Source of the DNA: Collinsella sp. An268
GTDB lineage: Bacteria > Actinomycetota > Coriobacteriia > Coriobacteriales > Coriobacteriaceae
Direction of reading: 5' to 3'
NCBI RefSeq assembly: GCF_002159765.1
Contig: NZ_NFJH01000011.1
Span: 34,904-98,903 of the forward strand
Length of the DNA: 64,000 bases
Each line of letters opens with the position of its first letter. The first letter of the stretch is position 1. Position numbers and translations under genes: made by a program. Positions 33,941 to 42,702 of the stretch are shown one piece after another. Under the pieces are notes generated by a model. That model had not been told where the DNA came from, made no database searches, and saw nothing but the letters and a program-made list of their open reading frames with translations.

Positions 33941-34648
33941 CTACTCGGCCATGAAGTCGCGCTGGATGGAGGAGTCGACCTTCACGCCGGGGCCCATGGT
34001 CGAGGAGAGCGAGATGCTCTTCACGTAGCGGCCCTTAGCGGAGGACGGCTTGACGCGCAGGAGCTCGGTGTAGAGAGCAGCGTAGTTCTCCACGAGCTTC
34101 TGGTCGTCGAAGGAGACCTTGCCCACCGGCACGTGGCAGATGCCATAGCGGTCGGCACGGTACTCAACACGACCGGCCTTGAGCTCGGCGACCATCTTGG
34201 CGACGTCCATGGTCACCGTGCCGAGCTTGGGGTTCGGCATAAGACCGCGGGGGCCGAGGATCTTACCGATGCGGCCGACCTTGGCCATCATGTTGGGCGT
34301 AGCGATGGCGGCGTCAAAGTTGATCTCGCCGGCCTGGATCTGAGCGACGAGGTCGTCGGAACCGATGACGTCGGCGCCGGCCTCCTCGGCCTCACGAGCC
34401 TTCTCGCCCTCGGCGAAGACGGCGACGCGGACCGACTTACCGGTGCCGTGCGGCAGCGAGATGGAGCCGCGGACGTTCTGGTCGGCCTTGCGGGTGTCGA
34501 TACCCAGACGGAAGTGAGCCTCAACGGTCTCGTCGAACTTGGCCGGAGCAACCTCCTTGACGAGCTTCACCGCCGCAAGCGGGGTGTAGAGCTTCTGGCT
34601 GTCGACCTTCTCTGCCGCAGCGCGGAAATTCTTTCCATGCTTTGCCAT
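33941..34648 (-). CDS. rplA: 50S ribosomal protein L1
   Basis: Encodes 235 aa from [20 protein letters not shown] precedes the ATG, and the extra 7 upstream codons in frame are not used. L1 binds 23S rRNA at the L1 stalk and, in many bacteria, its own mRNA leader. Signature: [47 protein letters not shown]. Last gene of the operon. Confidence 0.98.
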   Translation of the reverse strand: MAKHGKNFRAAAEKVDSQKLYTPLAAVKLVKEVAPAKFDETVEAHFRLGIDTRKADQNVRGSISLPHGTGKSVRVAVFAEGEKAREAEEAGADVIGSDDLVAQIQAGEINFDAAIATPNMMAKVGRIGKILGPRGLMPNPKLGTVTMDVAKMVAELKAGRVEYRADRYGICHVPVGKVSFDDQKLVENYAALYTELLRVKPSSAKGRYVKSISLSSTMGPGVKVDSSIQRDFMAE

Positions 34649-34724
34649 ATCAATACCTCCTGTGGTCATCGGGCAGGACGCCCTCCCACATCGAAGCGCA
34701 CGCTAAAGGTGCGCAACCTACCTG

Positions 34725-34746
34725 CGGGCGTCCATGAGGACGCCCG
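34725..34746 (-). other. Hairpin between rplK and rplA
   Basis: CGGGCGTCC / GGACGCCCG with a 4-base loop, directly after the rplK stop, followed by a second small hairpin (GCGCAC / GTGCGC). No T-run follows, so it may be an RNA-processing or L1-binding structure rather than a terminator. Confidence 0.55.
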
Positions 34747-34759
34747 TAATACACGAGAG

Positions 34760-35188
34760 TTACTCGGCGATGGTCACGCCCATGGAGCGGGCGGTACCGG
34801 CGACGATCTTCTTGGCGGCCTCGATGTCGTTGGCATTGAGGTCGGGCATCTTGATCTCGGCGATCTTGGTGAGCTGCTCCTGGGTGAGCTGGCCGACCTT
34901 GTCGCGCTGCGGCACGGCGGAACCGCTCTTGAGCTTGAGCTCCTTCTTGATGAGGTGCGCCGCTGGCGGAGTCTTGGTGATGAAGGTGAACGAGCGATCC
35001 TCGTAAACGGTGATCTCAACGGGGATGACGTCGCCCATCTTGTCCTGCGTAGCGGCGTTGAACGCCTGGCAGAACTGCATGATGTTCACCTGCGCGGCAC
35101 CAAGGGCGGGGCCGACGGGAGGAGCCGGGTTGGCCTGACCGGCGTTGATCTGCAACTTGATGACGGTTGCAACCTTCTTCTCAGCCAT
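34760..35188 (-). CDS. rplK: 50S ribosomal protein L11
   Basis: Encodes 142 aa. Binds the GTPase-associated region of 23S rRNA and is needed for elongation-factor action and the stringent response. Begins [20 protein letters not shown] and includes [21 protein letters not shown] and [11 protein letters not shown] at the end. Placed between nusG and rplA as in most bacteria. Confidence 0.98.
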   Translation of the reverse strand: MAEKKVATVIKLQINAGQANPAPPVGPALGAAQVNIMQFCQAFNAATQDKMGDVIPVEITVYEDRSFTFITKTPPAAHLIKKELKLKSGSAVPQRDKVGQLTQEQLTKIAEIKMPDLNANDIEAAKKIVAGTARSMGVTIAE

Positions 35189-35208
35189 CTCAAAACCTTT
35201 CTTTCAAT

Positions 35209-35256
35209 GTGCTTCTAACATGAGCTATATCGTTAACGAGCCCGTGTTAGAAGCAC
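35209..35256 (-). other. 12-base hairpin in the rplK 5' untranslated region
   Basis: GTGCTTCTAACA (35209-35220) and TGTTAGAAGCAC (35245-35256) are perfect complements around a 24-base loop. They lie between nusG and rplK, ending 20 bases before the rplK start. It is followed by A-rich DNA, so it is not a normal terminator; it may be a control or processing site. Confidence 0.7.
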
Positions 35257-35306
35257 CCGGAGCGGTGAGCGGCCGCAAGGGAACACAAGCTCGAGAACGG
35301 ACGAAC

Positions 35307-35843
35307 TTAACTGATGACGGCCACCTGATCGAAGCCGAGCTCGACCGGCGTCTCGCGGCCGAAGATCACGAGAGTGACCTTGACCTTGCCGGCGTTCGCA
35401 TCAACCTCGGCGACCTGACCGTCGAAGTCTGCGAGCGGGCCCGAGGTCACGCGGACCGAGGTGCCGACCTCCAGGCCGACCGCGGTGCGCTTGGGCGCCT
35501 CGCCCTTCTTCGACTTGCGCATCATCTTGTTGTACTCATCGCGCGAGAGCGGAGAGGGCTTGCCGTTGGCACCGAGGAACCCGGTGACACCCGGCGTGTT
35601 GCGGACGCACGTCCAGGCATCGTCGTCCATCTCCATACGCACGAGCACGTAGCCCGGGAAGATCTTGACGTCCTTGGTCTCGCGCTTACCGCCCTCTTTG
35701 ATCTCGGTCACGCTCTCCATAGGGATCTCGATATCAAAGATACGATCCTGCATCCCCATGGTCTCGATACGATGCTCGAGATCGGTCTTGACGCTCTTCT
35801 CGTAGCCGGAGTACGTATGAACCACATACCAACGCTTCGTCAT
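35307..35843 (-). CDS. nusG: Transcription termination/antitermination factor NusG
   Basis: Encodes 178 aa. The N-terminal NGN domain binds RNA polymerase (WYVVHTYSGYEKSVKTDLEH, FPGYVLVRMEMDDDAW). The C-terminal KOW domain (GTSVRVTSGPLADFDGQVAE) binds S10 or Rho. It starts 3 bases after secE. Length is normal, without the acidic N-terminal extension found in many other actinobacterial NusG proteins. Confidence 0.98.
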   Translation of the reverse strand: MTKRWYVVHTYSGYEKSVKTDLEHRIETMGMQDRIFDIEIPMESVTEIKEGGKRETKDVKIFPGYVLVRMEMDDDAWTCVRNTPGVTGFLGANGKPSPLSRDEYNKMMRKSKKGEAPKRTAVGLEVGTSVRVTSGPLADFDGQVAEVDANAGKVKVTLVIFGRETPVELGFDQVAVIS

Positions 35844-35846
35844 GCT

Positions 35847-36206
35847 TTACCCCCTCAGACCCGAGAAGAGGACCAGGCCCTCGCCGATAACAAAGTCAAG
35901 TGCGGCGATAACCACGCCCACCACCACGAGGGAGACGCAGACCGCAACGGAATAGCGAATGAGCTCCTCTTTGGTGGGCCAAGTGACGCGCTTCATCTCG
36001 GTGCGGACCGAGGCGAAGTAATTCTTAACGCGGGTAAGGAAACCGGGCTTGGCAGCCTTGCCGTTCTTACCCTTGGCGGCCTTAGCGGGAGCCTTGCTCT
36101 GCTTTGCCTTCACAACCTTCTGAGAGGTATCGGCCTTCTTGCCATGAGCCTGGGAGGAAGCGGTCTGAGTGGCCGCGCCCTTCTTAGGTGACTTCTTGTT
36201 TGCCAT
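35847..36206 (-). CDS. secE: Preprotein translocase subunit SecE
   Basis: Encodes 119 aa from MANKKSPKKGAATQ (RBS GGAGGTATC). A Lys/Ala-rich N-terminal extension of about 60 aa precedes the conserved part: FLTRVKNYFASVRTEMKRVTW, then PTKEELIRYSVAV and a single membrane helix (SLVVVGVVIAALDFVI). It clamps SecY in the Sec translocon. Followed by nusG with 3 bases between. Confidence 0.97.
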   Translation of the reverse strand: MANKKSPKKGAATQTASSQAHGKKADTSQKVVKAKQSKAPAKAAKGKNGKAAKPGFLTRVKNYFASVRTEMKRVTWPTKEELIRYSVAVCVSLVVVGVVIAALDFVIGEGLVLFSGLRG

Positions 36207-36246
36207 ATGTGATACCTCCGGCAAAACACGCTCAAACATGGGAAAA

Positions 36247-36275
36247 CCGTAAGCCCCAACGTTCGGGGCTTACGG
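36247..36275 (-). terminator. Terminator-like hairpin between tRNA-Trp and secE
   Basis: CCGTAAGCCCC / GGGGCTTACGG, 11 perfect pairs with a 7-base loop. On the minus strand it is followed by GGTTTTCCC. It lies 9 bases after the tRNA-Trp 3' end and 40 bases before the secE start. Confidence 0.8.
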
Positions 36276-36284
36276 ATTGATTAC

Positions 36285-36360
36285 TGGCACGCCAGGAAGG
36301 ACTCGAACCCTCAACACTCGGTTTTGGAGACCGATGCTCTACCAATTGAACTACTGGCGT
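36285..36360 (-). tRNA. tRNA-Trp (CCA anticodon)
   Basis: Cloverleaf with acceptor ACGCCAG / CTGGCGT, anticodon loop around CCA, T-arm GGTTCGAGTCC and an encoded CCA end. It sits between rpmG and secE, as in many bacteria. Confidence 0.97.
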
Positions 36361-36371
36361 ATATCAGAAGA

Positions 36372-36521
36372 CTAGCGGGTCTCCTTGTGGACCGTATGAC
36401 GGTGGCACCAGGGGCAATACTTCTTGATCTCCATGCGGTCAGGCATGGTGGCCTTGTTCTTGGTCGTCGTGTAGTTGCGACGCTTGCACTCGGTGCATGC
36501 AAGGGTGACTAGGGTACGCAT
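36372..36521 (-). CDS. rpmG: 50S ribosomal protein L33
   Basis: Encodes 49 aa from [19 protein letters not shown] with GGAGGTAATAAG upstream. The four-Cys zinc ribbon is intact (CTEC and CPWC), so it is the zinc-containing form. First gene after its own promoter at 36566-36594 and followed directly by tRNA-Trp. Confidence 0.97.
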   Translation of the reverse strand: MRTLVTLACTECKRRNYTTTKNKATMPDRMEIKKYCPWCHRHTVHKETR

Positions 36522-36565
36522 GAAACTTATTACCTCCAATACCGCCCGGACGGGCACGGTGGAAT

Positions 36566-36594
36566 ACATTATCATCTCGAAGATGGTACGTCAA
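36566..36594 (-). promoter_or_regulatory. Sigma-70 type promoter of rpmG
   Basis: On the minus strand TTGACG and TAATGT are separated by 17 bases. They lie 45 bases before the rpmG start, within the RNA expected for that unit. Confidence 0.75.
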
Positions 36595-36723
36595 CGGTCA
36601 GTTGCGCCGGGCGGTGTGTCTGCAAAAACGGTACATAACCTGATCCCACCCTGATGGTAAAGGCTAAGTAGCCCTCTTAGGGATCGTCATGACCGGCAGA
36701 CGGATAATCAACGGACAGCGACA

Positions 36724-36757
36724 GAAAAACCCGGCTCCCCCGTGAGGGAACCGGGTT
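36724..36757 (-). terminator. Rho-independent terminator after tuf
   Basis: AACCCGGTTCCC / GGGAGCCGGGTT on the minus strand with a short loop, ending in TTTTTCTG. It is 32 bases after the tuf stop. Confidence 0.95.
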
Positions 36758-36788
36758 GCACAAGCTCTAGATTACCGAATAACGGAAG

Positions 36789-37979
36789 TTACTCGATGAT
36801 CGTGGAGACAACGCCCGAGCCGACGGTGTGGCCACCCTCGCGGATAGCGAAGCGCAGGCCCTCCTCCATGGCGATCGGGTGGATGAGGTCGCCCTCGATG
36901 GTGATGTGGTCACCAGGCATGGCCATCTCGGTGCCCTCGGGGAGCTTGACGGTGCCGGTCACGTCAGTGGTACGGAAGTAGAACTGCGGACGGTAACCAT
37001 CGAAGAACGGGGTGTGACGGCCGCCCTCCTCCTTGGTGAGGACGTAGACCTCGCCGGTGAACTTGGTGTGCGGGTGCACCGAGCCGGGCTTGCAGAGAAC
37101 CTGGCCGCGCTCGATGTCCTCGCGCTTGATGCCGCGGAGCAGGATGCCGACGTTATCGCCAGCCTCGCAGAAGTCCATGGTCTTGCGGAACATCTCGATG
37201 CCGGTGGCGACGGAGGACTGGGTCTCCTTGATGCCGACGATCTCGACGGGCTCGTTGAGCTTGAGCACGCCGCGCTCGACACGACCGGTAGCGACGGTAC
37301 CACGGCCGGAGATGGTCATGGTGTCCTCGACGGCCATCAGGAAGGGCTTGGCATCGTCACGCTCGGGGGTCGGGATGTACTCGTCGACGGCAGCCATGAG
37401 CTCGCGGACGGAATCCATCCACTTCTCCTCGCCGTTGAGGGCGCCGAGAGCGGAACCGCGGATGACGGGGATGTCGTCTCCCGGGAAGTCGTACTCGGAG
37501 AGGAGCTCACGGGTCTCCATCTCGACGAGGTCAATGAGCTCCTCGTCGTCGACCATGTCGCACTTGTTCAGGAACACGACGATGTAGGGCACGCCGACCT
37601 GACGGGCGAGCAGGATGTGCTCGCGGGTCTGGGCCATGGGGCCGTCGGTGGCAGCGATGACCAGGATAGCGCCGTCCATCTGGGCAGCACCGGAGATCAT
37701 GTTCTTGATGTAGTCGGCGTGGCCGGGGCAGTCAACGTGAGCGTAGTGACGGTTGGCCGTCTCGTACTCGACGTGAGCGACGGAGATGGTGATGCCGCGC
37801 TCGCGCTCCTCGGGAGCCTTGTCGATGTTCTCGAACGCCGTGAAGTCGGCCTTGCAGCCCTCGGTCTCGGAGAGAACCTTGGTGATGGCGGCGGTCAGCG
37901 TGGTCTTACCGTGGTCCACGTGGCCGATGGTGCCGATGTTAACATGCGGCTTAGTGCGCTCGAACTTTTCCTTGGCCAT
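36789..37979 (-). CDS. tuf: Translation elongation factor Tu
   Basis: Encodes 396 aa. Brings aminoacyl-tRNA to the ribosome with GTP. G-domain motifs [16 protein letters not shown] and NKCD are intact; domains 2 and 3 follow ([24 protein letters not shown]). Full normal length. Third-codon bases are strongly biased as in highly expressed genes. The order tRNA-Tyr, tRNA-Thr, tRNA-Met, tuf is a classical cluster. Confidence 0.99.
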   Translation of the reverse strand: MAKEKFERTKPHVNIGTIGHVDHGKTTLTAAITKVLSETEGCKADFTAFENIDKAPEERERGITISVAHVEYETANRHYAHVDCPGHADYIKNMISGAAQMDGAILVIAATDGPMAQTREHILLARQVGVPYIVVFLNKCDMVDDEELIDLVEMETRELLSEYDFPGDDIPVIRGSALGALNGEEKWMDSVRELMAAVDEYIPTPERDDAKPFLMAVEDTMTISGRGTVATGRVERGVLKLNEPVEIVGIKETQSSVATGIEMFRKTMDFCEAGDNVGILLRGIKREDIERGQVLCKPGSVHPHTKFTGEVYVLTKEEGGRHTPFFDGYRPQFYFRTTDVTGTVKLPEGTEMAMPGDHITIEGDLIHPIAMEEGLRFAIREGGHTVGSGVVSTIIE

Positions 37980-38072
37980 TTAGCCCTCCTCCTTCAAAGG
38001 TCGTCCCCGGCGGGGACAATGCCTTCTTAACCTAAGTGGCTCCCCCATGATGGGAAAGCCACCGTGTTACCT

Positions 38073-38149
38073 TGGTAGCGGTGACTGGATTCGAACCAGT
38101 GACGCCACGGGTATGAACCGTGTGCTCTAACCAGCTGAGCTACACCGCC
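38073..38149 (-). tRNA. tRNA-Met (CAT anticodon, elongator type)
   Basis: Acceptor GGCGGTG with CACCGCT (first pair G-U), anticodon loop TTCATAC, and CCA is encoded. The anticodon stem lacks the three G-C pairs of initiator tRNA, so it is the elongator. Confidence 0.93.
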
Positions 38150-38153
38150 TTAC

Positions 38154-38229
38154 TGGAGCCTGCGACCGGACTTGAACCGGTGACCTCCTCGTTACCAACG
38201 AGGTGCTCTACCGACTGAGCTACACAGGC
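38154..38229 (-). tRNA. tRNA-Thr (GGT anticodon)
   Basis: Acceptor GCCTGTG / CGCAGGC, anticodon loop TTGGTAA, T-arm GGTTCAAGTCC, encoded CCA. Located 4 bases from the tRNA-Met gene. Confidence 0.95.
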
Positions 38230-38235
38230 ACTTGC

Positions 38236-38320
38236 TGGTGGGAGCGCAAGGATTCGAACCTTGGTAGGCAGAGCCAACGGGTTTACAGCCCGTCCCCATT
38301 AACCACTCGGGCACACTCCC
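38236..38320 (-). tRNA. tRNA-Tyr (GTA anticodon)
   Basis: Class II tRNA with a long variable arm. Acceptor GGGAGTG / CGCTCCC, anticodon loop CTGTAAA, encoded CCA. First RNA of the tRNA-tuf transcript. Confidence 0.95.
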
Positions 38321-38377
38321 TTATAGCAAGCCTCGCAACGCACCTGCCCAAAGGGCAAGCTCCTTGCGAGCGAATGA

Positions 38378-38407
38378 ATAGTACGACGTCGCGCCCGCGG
38401 CTGTCAA
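38378..38407 (-). promoter_or_regulatory. Promoter of the tRNA-tuf operon
   Basis: Consensus -35 TTGACA (38402-38407) and -10 TACTAT (38378-38383) on the minus strand, 18 bases apart, 58 bases upstream of tRNA-Tyr. Confidence 0.85.
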
Positions 38408-38568
38408 CCACTTTACTCAAATACACGCGCCCGGGCGTATCCATCATCTCTCACCTGCGGTTTTATTGAATCACCTTTTCTCGCGCGCCCCGTTGTCGTG
38501 AACGTGTTGTGAAGGCAAGACAAGTTCGCGCGCGTTACACTGACACCAACCAACCGATTGGAGGCATC

Positions 38569-41445
38569 GTGAACACATCGTCCCCCACCCTCGCCTGGCT
38601 CCAAGATCCTGAGGTCTTTGAGGTGAACCGGCTCCCCGCGCACTCCGACCACACCTGGTACGGCGCGCAGCGCATCTGCACGCGCACGCTCGACGGTAGC
38701 TGGCGCTTTGCCTACACCCCCTCCATCGACGAGCGGCCGCGCAACTTTTGGCACGAGGACGCCGACCTCTCCACCTTCGGCACTATCCAGGTGCCCGCCC
38801 ATATCGAACTCCAGGACTACGGCCAGATTCAGTATGTGAACACGCAGTACCCCTGGGACGGTGTCTCCAGCCTGCGCCCGCCCGCCATCGACACCGACCG
38901 CTGCGCCGTGGGATGTTACGTGCGCAACTTCGAGCTCGACTCCGCATGGGAGGACATGCGCGTATGTATTTCTTTCCAGGGTGTCGAGCGCGCCTTTTTC
39001 CTCTGGGTAAACGGGTGCTTTGTAGGCTACGCCGAGGACAGCTTCACCCCAAGCGACTTTGACCTCACCGACTATCTGCACCCGGGGATAAACCGTCTTG
39101 CTGTCGAGGTTTTTCAACATTCGAGTGCGTCGTGGCTAGAAGACCAGGATATGTTCCGGTTCTTTGGCATCTTCCGGCCCGTGGTGCTCTACGCCAAGCC
39201 GCGGCTGCACGTTGAGGACATATGGCTGAGAGCCAAACTCGACACGGACAACATCACGGGCATACTCGACCCGCGCATCACCATTAGCTCTGCGGACGAT
39301 GCTGAGACGCTCGCGTCGTGCATCGTGCGGCTGCGCGTAACGGACGCAAACGGGACAAAGCTATATGAGGGGGCGCCGGACTTTACGACCGTCGAACAGG
39401 CGAACAGTCCCTGGGAGGATGCGCGCACGGTCGAGCTCGATTGTCCCCTGCGACTCGAGAACATCGTCCCGTGGAGCCACGAGCAACCGGCGCTCTATAC
39501 GGTTGAGGTGGCGCTCGTCGACTTCCACTCCGGACGCGAGGTGGAGCGCGCAACCGTGCGGACGGGCTTTCGCCGTGTGGGGATTGAGGACGGCGTCTTG
39601 CGCCTCAACGGGCAGCGCCTGTTCTTCTGCGGCGTAAACCGCCACGAGTGGAGCGCTGAACACGGCCGCGCCATTGCGCATGACGACATGATCCGCGCGA
39701 TGGAGACCTTCAAACGCAACAATATCAACGCCGTGCGCACCTGCCACTACCCAGATCAGACGCCGTGGTACGACCTCTGTGACGAGAACGGCGTCTATAT
39801 GATCGACGAGGCCAACCTCGAGACCCACGGCAGCTGGCAAAAGCTCGGAGCCGTGGACCCTGCCTGGAACGTACCGGGCAGCCTCGCCGCGTGGACGCCC
39901 GCTGTCATCGACCGCGCGCGTTCGATGTTTGAGCGCGACAAGAACCATCCTGCGGTCCTCATGTGGAGCTGCGGCAATGAGTCGTACGCAGGCGATGCCA
40001 TCCTCGCCATGAGCCGCTTCTTCCACGAGACGGACCCGAGCCGTCCTGTCCATTACGAAGGCGTGTTCCAAGCGCGGGGGCGCGAGGGCTACGATCCCGC
40101 ATGGGAGGAGGCCTCAGATGTAGAGAGCCGCATGTACGCAACGCCGGCCGACATCCGTCACTACCTCGAGAACTCGCCTAAGAAGCCCTTTATACTCTGC
40201 GAATACATGCACGACATGGGCAACAGCTTAGGCGGCATGGAGAGCTACATGCGCTTGGGCGAGGAGTTTGAGCAGTACCAAGGTGGCTTTATCTGGGACT
40301 ACATGGACCAGGCCCTCTGGCGGCGTGACGCGCTCGGACGGCGTTCTCTGGGCTACGGCGGAGACTTTGGCGAACGGCCGAGCGACTACGCGTTCAGCGG
40401 CGACGGCGTTGTCTTTGCCGATGGCACCGAGAAGCCTGCGATGCAGGAGGTGCGCTACTGGTACGCGGATGCCTCCACGCGCGCCGCGCACGATGCTGCG
40501 TGCGATGCCGCCGAAGCAGAGAGTGCACGCGCGATTGCCGCGCAGGCAGCGACACGACGCGAGCGTGCCGCAGAGGCACCCGACCTTGTGATCGCGCAGG
40601 GCGACGTGAACCTCGGTGTTACGTGCGGCGAGCTCTCCATCCTCTTCTCGTGGGCGGAGCACGGGCCCGTGAGCCTGCGAGTAAACGGACGCGAATGGCT
40701 CTGGCGGGCGCCGCGGCCCGCACTTTGGCGCGCCTCGACCGATAACGACCGCGGATGCGGTTTCCCTGCAAGAAGCGCAGCGTGGCTCGCCGCGGAGGCG
40801 TTCTGCCGCTGCACGGACCAGCGCGTGGAGGAGCTCGGCCCACGCCGCGTGGTGGTGGCGTACCGCTTTGCGGCAGACGTTGTCCCCGGAGCGGAAATAG
40901 TCCTGCGTTACACCGTTGAGGCCGGGACGGGCATGCTTGTCGAGGCGCTCTACACCGGTGTCGAGGGACTGCCGGAGCTGCCCTGTTTTGGCGTGCACCT
41001 GGTGACCCCGGCGCCTGTCGCGGACGTTGCTTGGACGGGTCTTTCGGGCGAGACGTACCCCGACCGCTGGCGCGGCGGCACCTTTGGCCGCCACCATGAG
41101 GAGCCGCACGTACCCGCCTACCTCGTCCCACAAGACTGCGGCTGCCACGTACGCACGCACGAGCTTGAACTCTCGGCACGCGACGCTGGCGGGCACTGCT
41201 GGGGCAAGATCGCGTTTGTTATGGAGGAGGAGCCGTTCGCGTTCTCGGCGCTTCCCGCAAGCGCGCTCGAGCTCGAGAGCGCCGCACACCCCGAGGAACT
41301 CCCCGTAACGGAGCGCACGCATCTGTGCCTGTATGGAGCGATGCGCGGTGTGGGCGGCATCGATAGCTGGGGATCGGACGTGGAGGAGCCGTACCGAATC
41401 GACGCCGCGGGAACGTATCGTGTGGAGGTGCGCATCCTCGGCTAG
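38569..41445 (+). CDS. lacZ: Beta-galactosidase, GH2 family
   Basis: Encodes 958 aa from a GTG at 38569 (TTGGAGG 5 bases upstream); longer frames start without an RBS. Hydrolyses lactose and similar galactosides. Domains: jelly-roll 1-215 (GVFRPVVLY-like FFGIFRPVVLYAKP), Ig-like, TIM barrel from about 330 with NINAVRTCHYPDQTPWYDL, acid/base Glu471 in WSCGNES, nucleophile Glu545 in ILCEYMHDMGN, and a C-terminal bgal_small_N domain. There is no signal peptide, so it is cytoplasmic. No permease or regulator is next to it, and it faces the translation block. An Ala-rich stretch at about 640-665 interrupts the last domains. Confidence 0.95.
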   Translation: MNTSSPTLAWLQDPEVFEVNRLPAHSDHTWYGAQRICTRTLDGSWRFAYTPSIDERPRNFWHEDADLSTFGTIQVPAHIELQDYGQIQYVNTQYPWDGVSSLRPPAIDTDRCAVGCYVRNFELDSAWEDMRVCISFQGVERAFFLWVNGCFVGYAEDSFTPSDFDLTDYLHPGINRLAVEVFQHSSASWLEDQDMFRFFGIFRPVVLYAKPRLHVEDIWLRAKLDTDNITGILDPRITISSADDAETLASCIVRLRVTDANGTKLYEGAPDFTTVEQANSPWEDARTVELDCPLRLENIVPWSHEQPALYTVEVALVDFHSGREVERATVRTGFRRVGIEDGVLRLNGQRLFFCGVNRHEWSAEHGRAIAHDDMIRAMETFKRNNINAVRTCHYPDQTPWYDLCDENGVYMIDEANLETHGSWQKLGAVDPAWNVPGSLAAWTPAVIDRARSMFERDKNHPAVLMWSCGNESYAGDAILAMSRFFHETDPSRPVHYEGVFQARGREGYDPAWEEASDVESRMYATPADIRHYLENSPKKPFILCEYMHDMGNSLGGMESYMRLGEEFEQYQGGFIWDYMDQALWRRDALGRRSLGYGGDFGERPSDYAFSGDGVVFADGTEKPAMQEVRYWYADASTRAAHDAACDAAEAESARAIAAQAATRRERAAEAPDLVIAQGDVNLGVTCGELSILFSWAEHGPVSLRVNGREWLWRAPRPALWRASTDNDRGCGFPARSAAWLAAEAFCRCTDQRVEELGPRRVVVAYRFAADVVPGAEIVLRYTVEAGTGMLVEALYTGVEGLPELPCFGVHLVTPAPVADVAWTGLSGETYPDRWRGGTFGRHHEEPHVPAYLVPQDCGCHVRTHELELSARDAGGHCWGKIAFVMEEEPFAFSALPASALELESAAHPEELPVTERTHLCLYGAMRGVGGIDSWGSDVEEPYRIDAAGTYRVEVRILG

Positions 41446-41564
41446 ACCTTGCGCGCGGGCGCAGCGCGGACTGCCGACGCCTGTTTGCGGTTGATGTACA
41501 CCGATTTGGTCAAATTACCCTGTGAGGGGGCATTTGCACCGCGCTTTATCGAGCTACACCACAG

Positions 41565-41612
41565 CCGTCGACCGTTCTGCTCTAGGGCAAAGCGGTCGAC
41601 GGTGATGTTTTG
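41565..41612 (+). terminator. Terminator candidate after lacZ
   Basis: CCGTCGACCG / CGGTCGACGG (10 perfect pairs) followed by TGATGTTTTG, 120 bases after the lacZ stop. The rest of the gap 41446-41828 holds nothing else I can name. Confidence 0.7.
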
Positions 41613-41828
41613 ACGCGATTTGGCATGGACGACGGCGCATAAGCGCCGCTTGCGCGCAATCGATTATGGACAGGATGCCCTTTCATGAGGCAATTTGACC
41701 AATCCGGCCGATACCAACTCCATGGATCACCCTCATCGCACGCATCCACCTTAGCCCTTTGAGATTGGTGCACGGTCAACACCGAAAGGTGCCGCGCCTA
41801 CGCCGCGTTCCGAACAGGGAGGGTTCGC

Positions 41829-41867
41829 AAAAAACGAAAGCCCAGAGACCCCGTCGGTCTCTGGGCT
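41829..41867 (-). terminator. Terminator after tRNA-Thr
   Basis: AGCCCAGAGACC / GGTCTCTGGGCT with a 5-base loop, followed on the minus strand by TTTCGTTTTTTGCG. It ends the rlmB-yacP-tRNA unit. Confidence 0.92.
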
Positions 41868-41880
41868 TGATGTGTGAGGG

Positions 41881-41952
41881 AGCCAGCGACAGGAATCGAA
41901 CCCGCAACCCAGTGATTACAAATCACTTGCTCTACCGTTGAGCCACGCTGGC
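41881..41952 (-). tRNA. tRNA-Thr (TGT anticodon)
   Basis: Acceptor GCCAGCG / CGCTGGC, anticodon loop TTTGTAA, T-arm GGTTCGATTCC. The CCA end is not encoded (the DNA continues CCC), unlike the four tRNAs near tuf, so it must be added by CCA transferase. Confidence 0.95.
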
Positions 41953-42003
41953 GCGAGCATTTAGGATACTCAAAGGCCGCATGCTACGCAAGCGGAGCGC
42001 GCA

Positions 42004-42699
42004 TTACGAGCGCAGGCTGTCGCGGAGCGCCGCTAACTTTGAGAGGGAATCCCCGCCGAGCCTGCTGCCGAGGGTGAGCTTGATGTCGGGCGCCGCCTCG
42101 GCCTCAGCAACATCGGCATCGACCTGCTTGACCTCGCCCGCAAACATGCGCGCCGAGATACGCGTGACGCCCTTGCCCATAACCGTCGCCTGAATCGTAC
42201 CGTCGCTCGTAACAACCGAGCAGGCGCGGCCATGCTCGCGCGCATCGGTGCACAGGCGCTGGATGACGGTGTCGGCCGAAACCCCCGTGGGCGAGAACTC
42301 GATACGCACGCCCGCTTGGGGAAGGTTCGGGCGGTCGGGATTCACGTTGCCCGCGCCATCGAACACGATTACCGGCTCGTAGCGCCCTTGGGCAAAGGCG
42401 GCAACGTCCGCGATGAGCGAGGTGCGCGCAGCGTCGTAGACATCGCGCGAATAGGGATCGTCCGAGCGATCGAAGATAAGGCGCTCGTAGCGCGGGTCGG
42501 CGTGGATGACGTTGTAGCCGTCGACCACGAGGAGTTCCTTTTGGCCGCGCGCGTTGGTACCACGCGCCGGCTCAGCTACCTCACCAAACGCTGCCGAGAA
42601 GGCGTTGCCAACCCCAAAGGTACTCGCCGAGACAATGGGCTTTGCCGAGCCCTCGCCAAAGCGCTTTGCCTTGGCCTTCGCACGGTTCTTTTTGGACAT
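42004..42699 (-). CDS. YacP/Rae1-type NYN-domain endoribonuclease
   Basis: Encodes 231 aa. After a Lys/Ala-rich start of about 50 aa the NYN (PIN-like) domain begins with ELLVVDGYNVIHADPRYERL (acidic Asp), then VIVFDGAGNV, FSPTGVSADTVIQRL and VVTSDGTIQ, which together supply the metal-binding Asp residues. In Bacillus the relative Rae1 cuts mRNA on ribosomes. It starts 3 bases after the rlmB stop and ends 51 bases before tRNA-Thr. The rlmB-yacP pair is conserved. Confidence 0.9.
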   Translation of the reverse strand: MSKKNRAKAKAKRFGEGSAKPIVSASTFGVGNAFSAAFGEVAEPARGTNARGQKELLVVDGYNVIHADPRYERLIFDRSDDPYSRDVYDAARTSLIADVAAFAQGRYEPVIVFDGAGNVNPDRPNLPQAGVRIEFSPTGVSADTVIQRLCTDAREHGRACSVVTSDGTIQATVMGKGVTRISARMFAGEVKQVDADVAEAEAAPDIKLTLGSRLGGDSLSKLAALRDSLRS

Positions 42700-42702
42700 G
42701 GG

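Noticed and set aside
36828..38030. Plus-strand frame of 400 codons opposite tuf
   Set aside because: Created by the strong codon bias of tuf; rich in Gly, Leu, Val and Asp with no fold.
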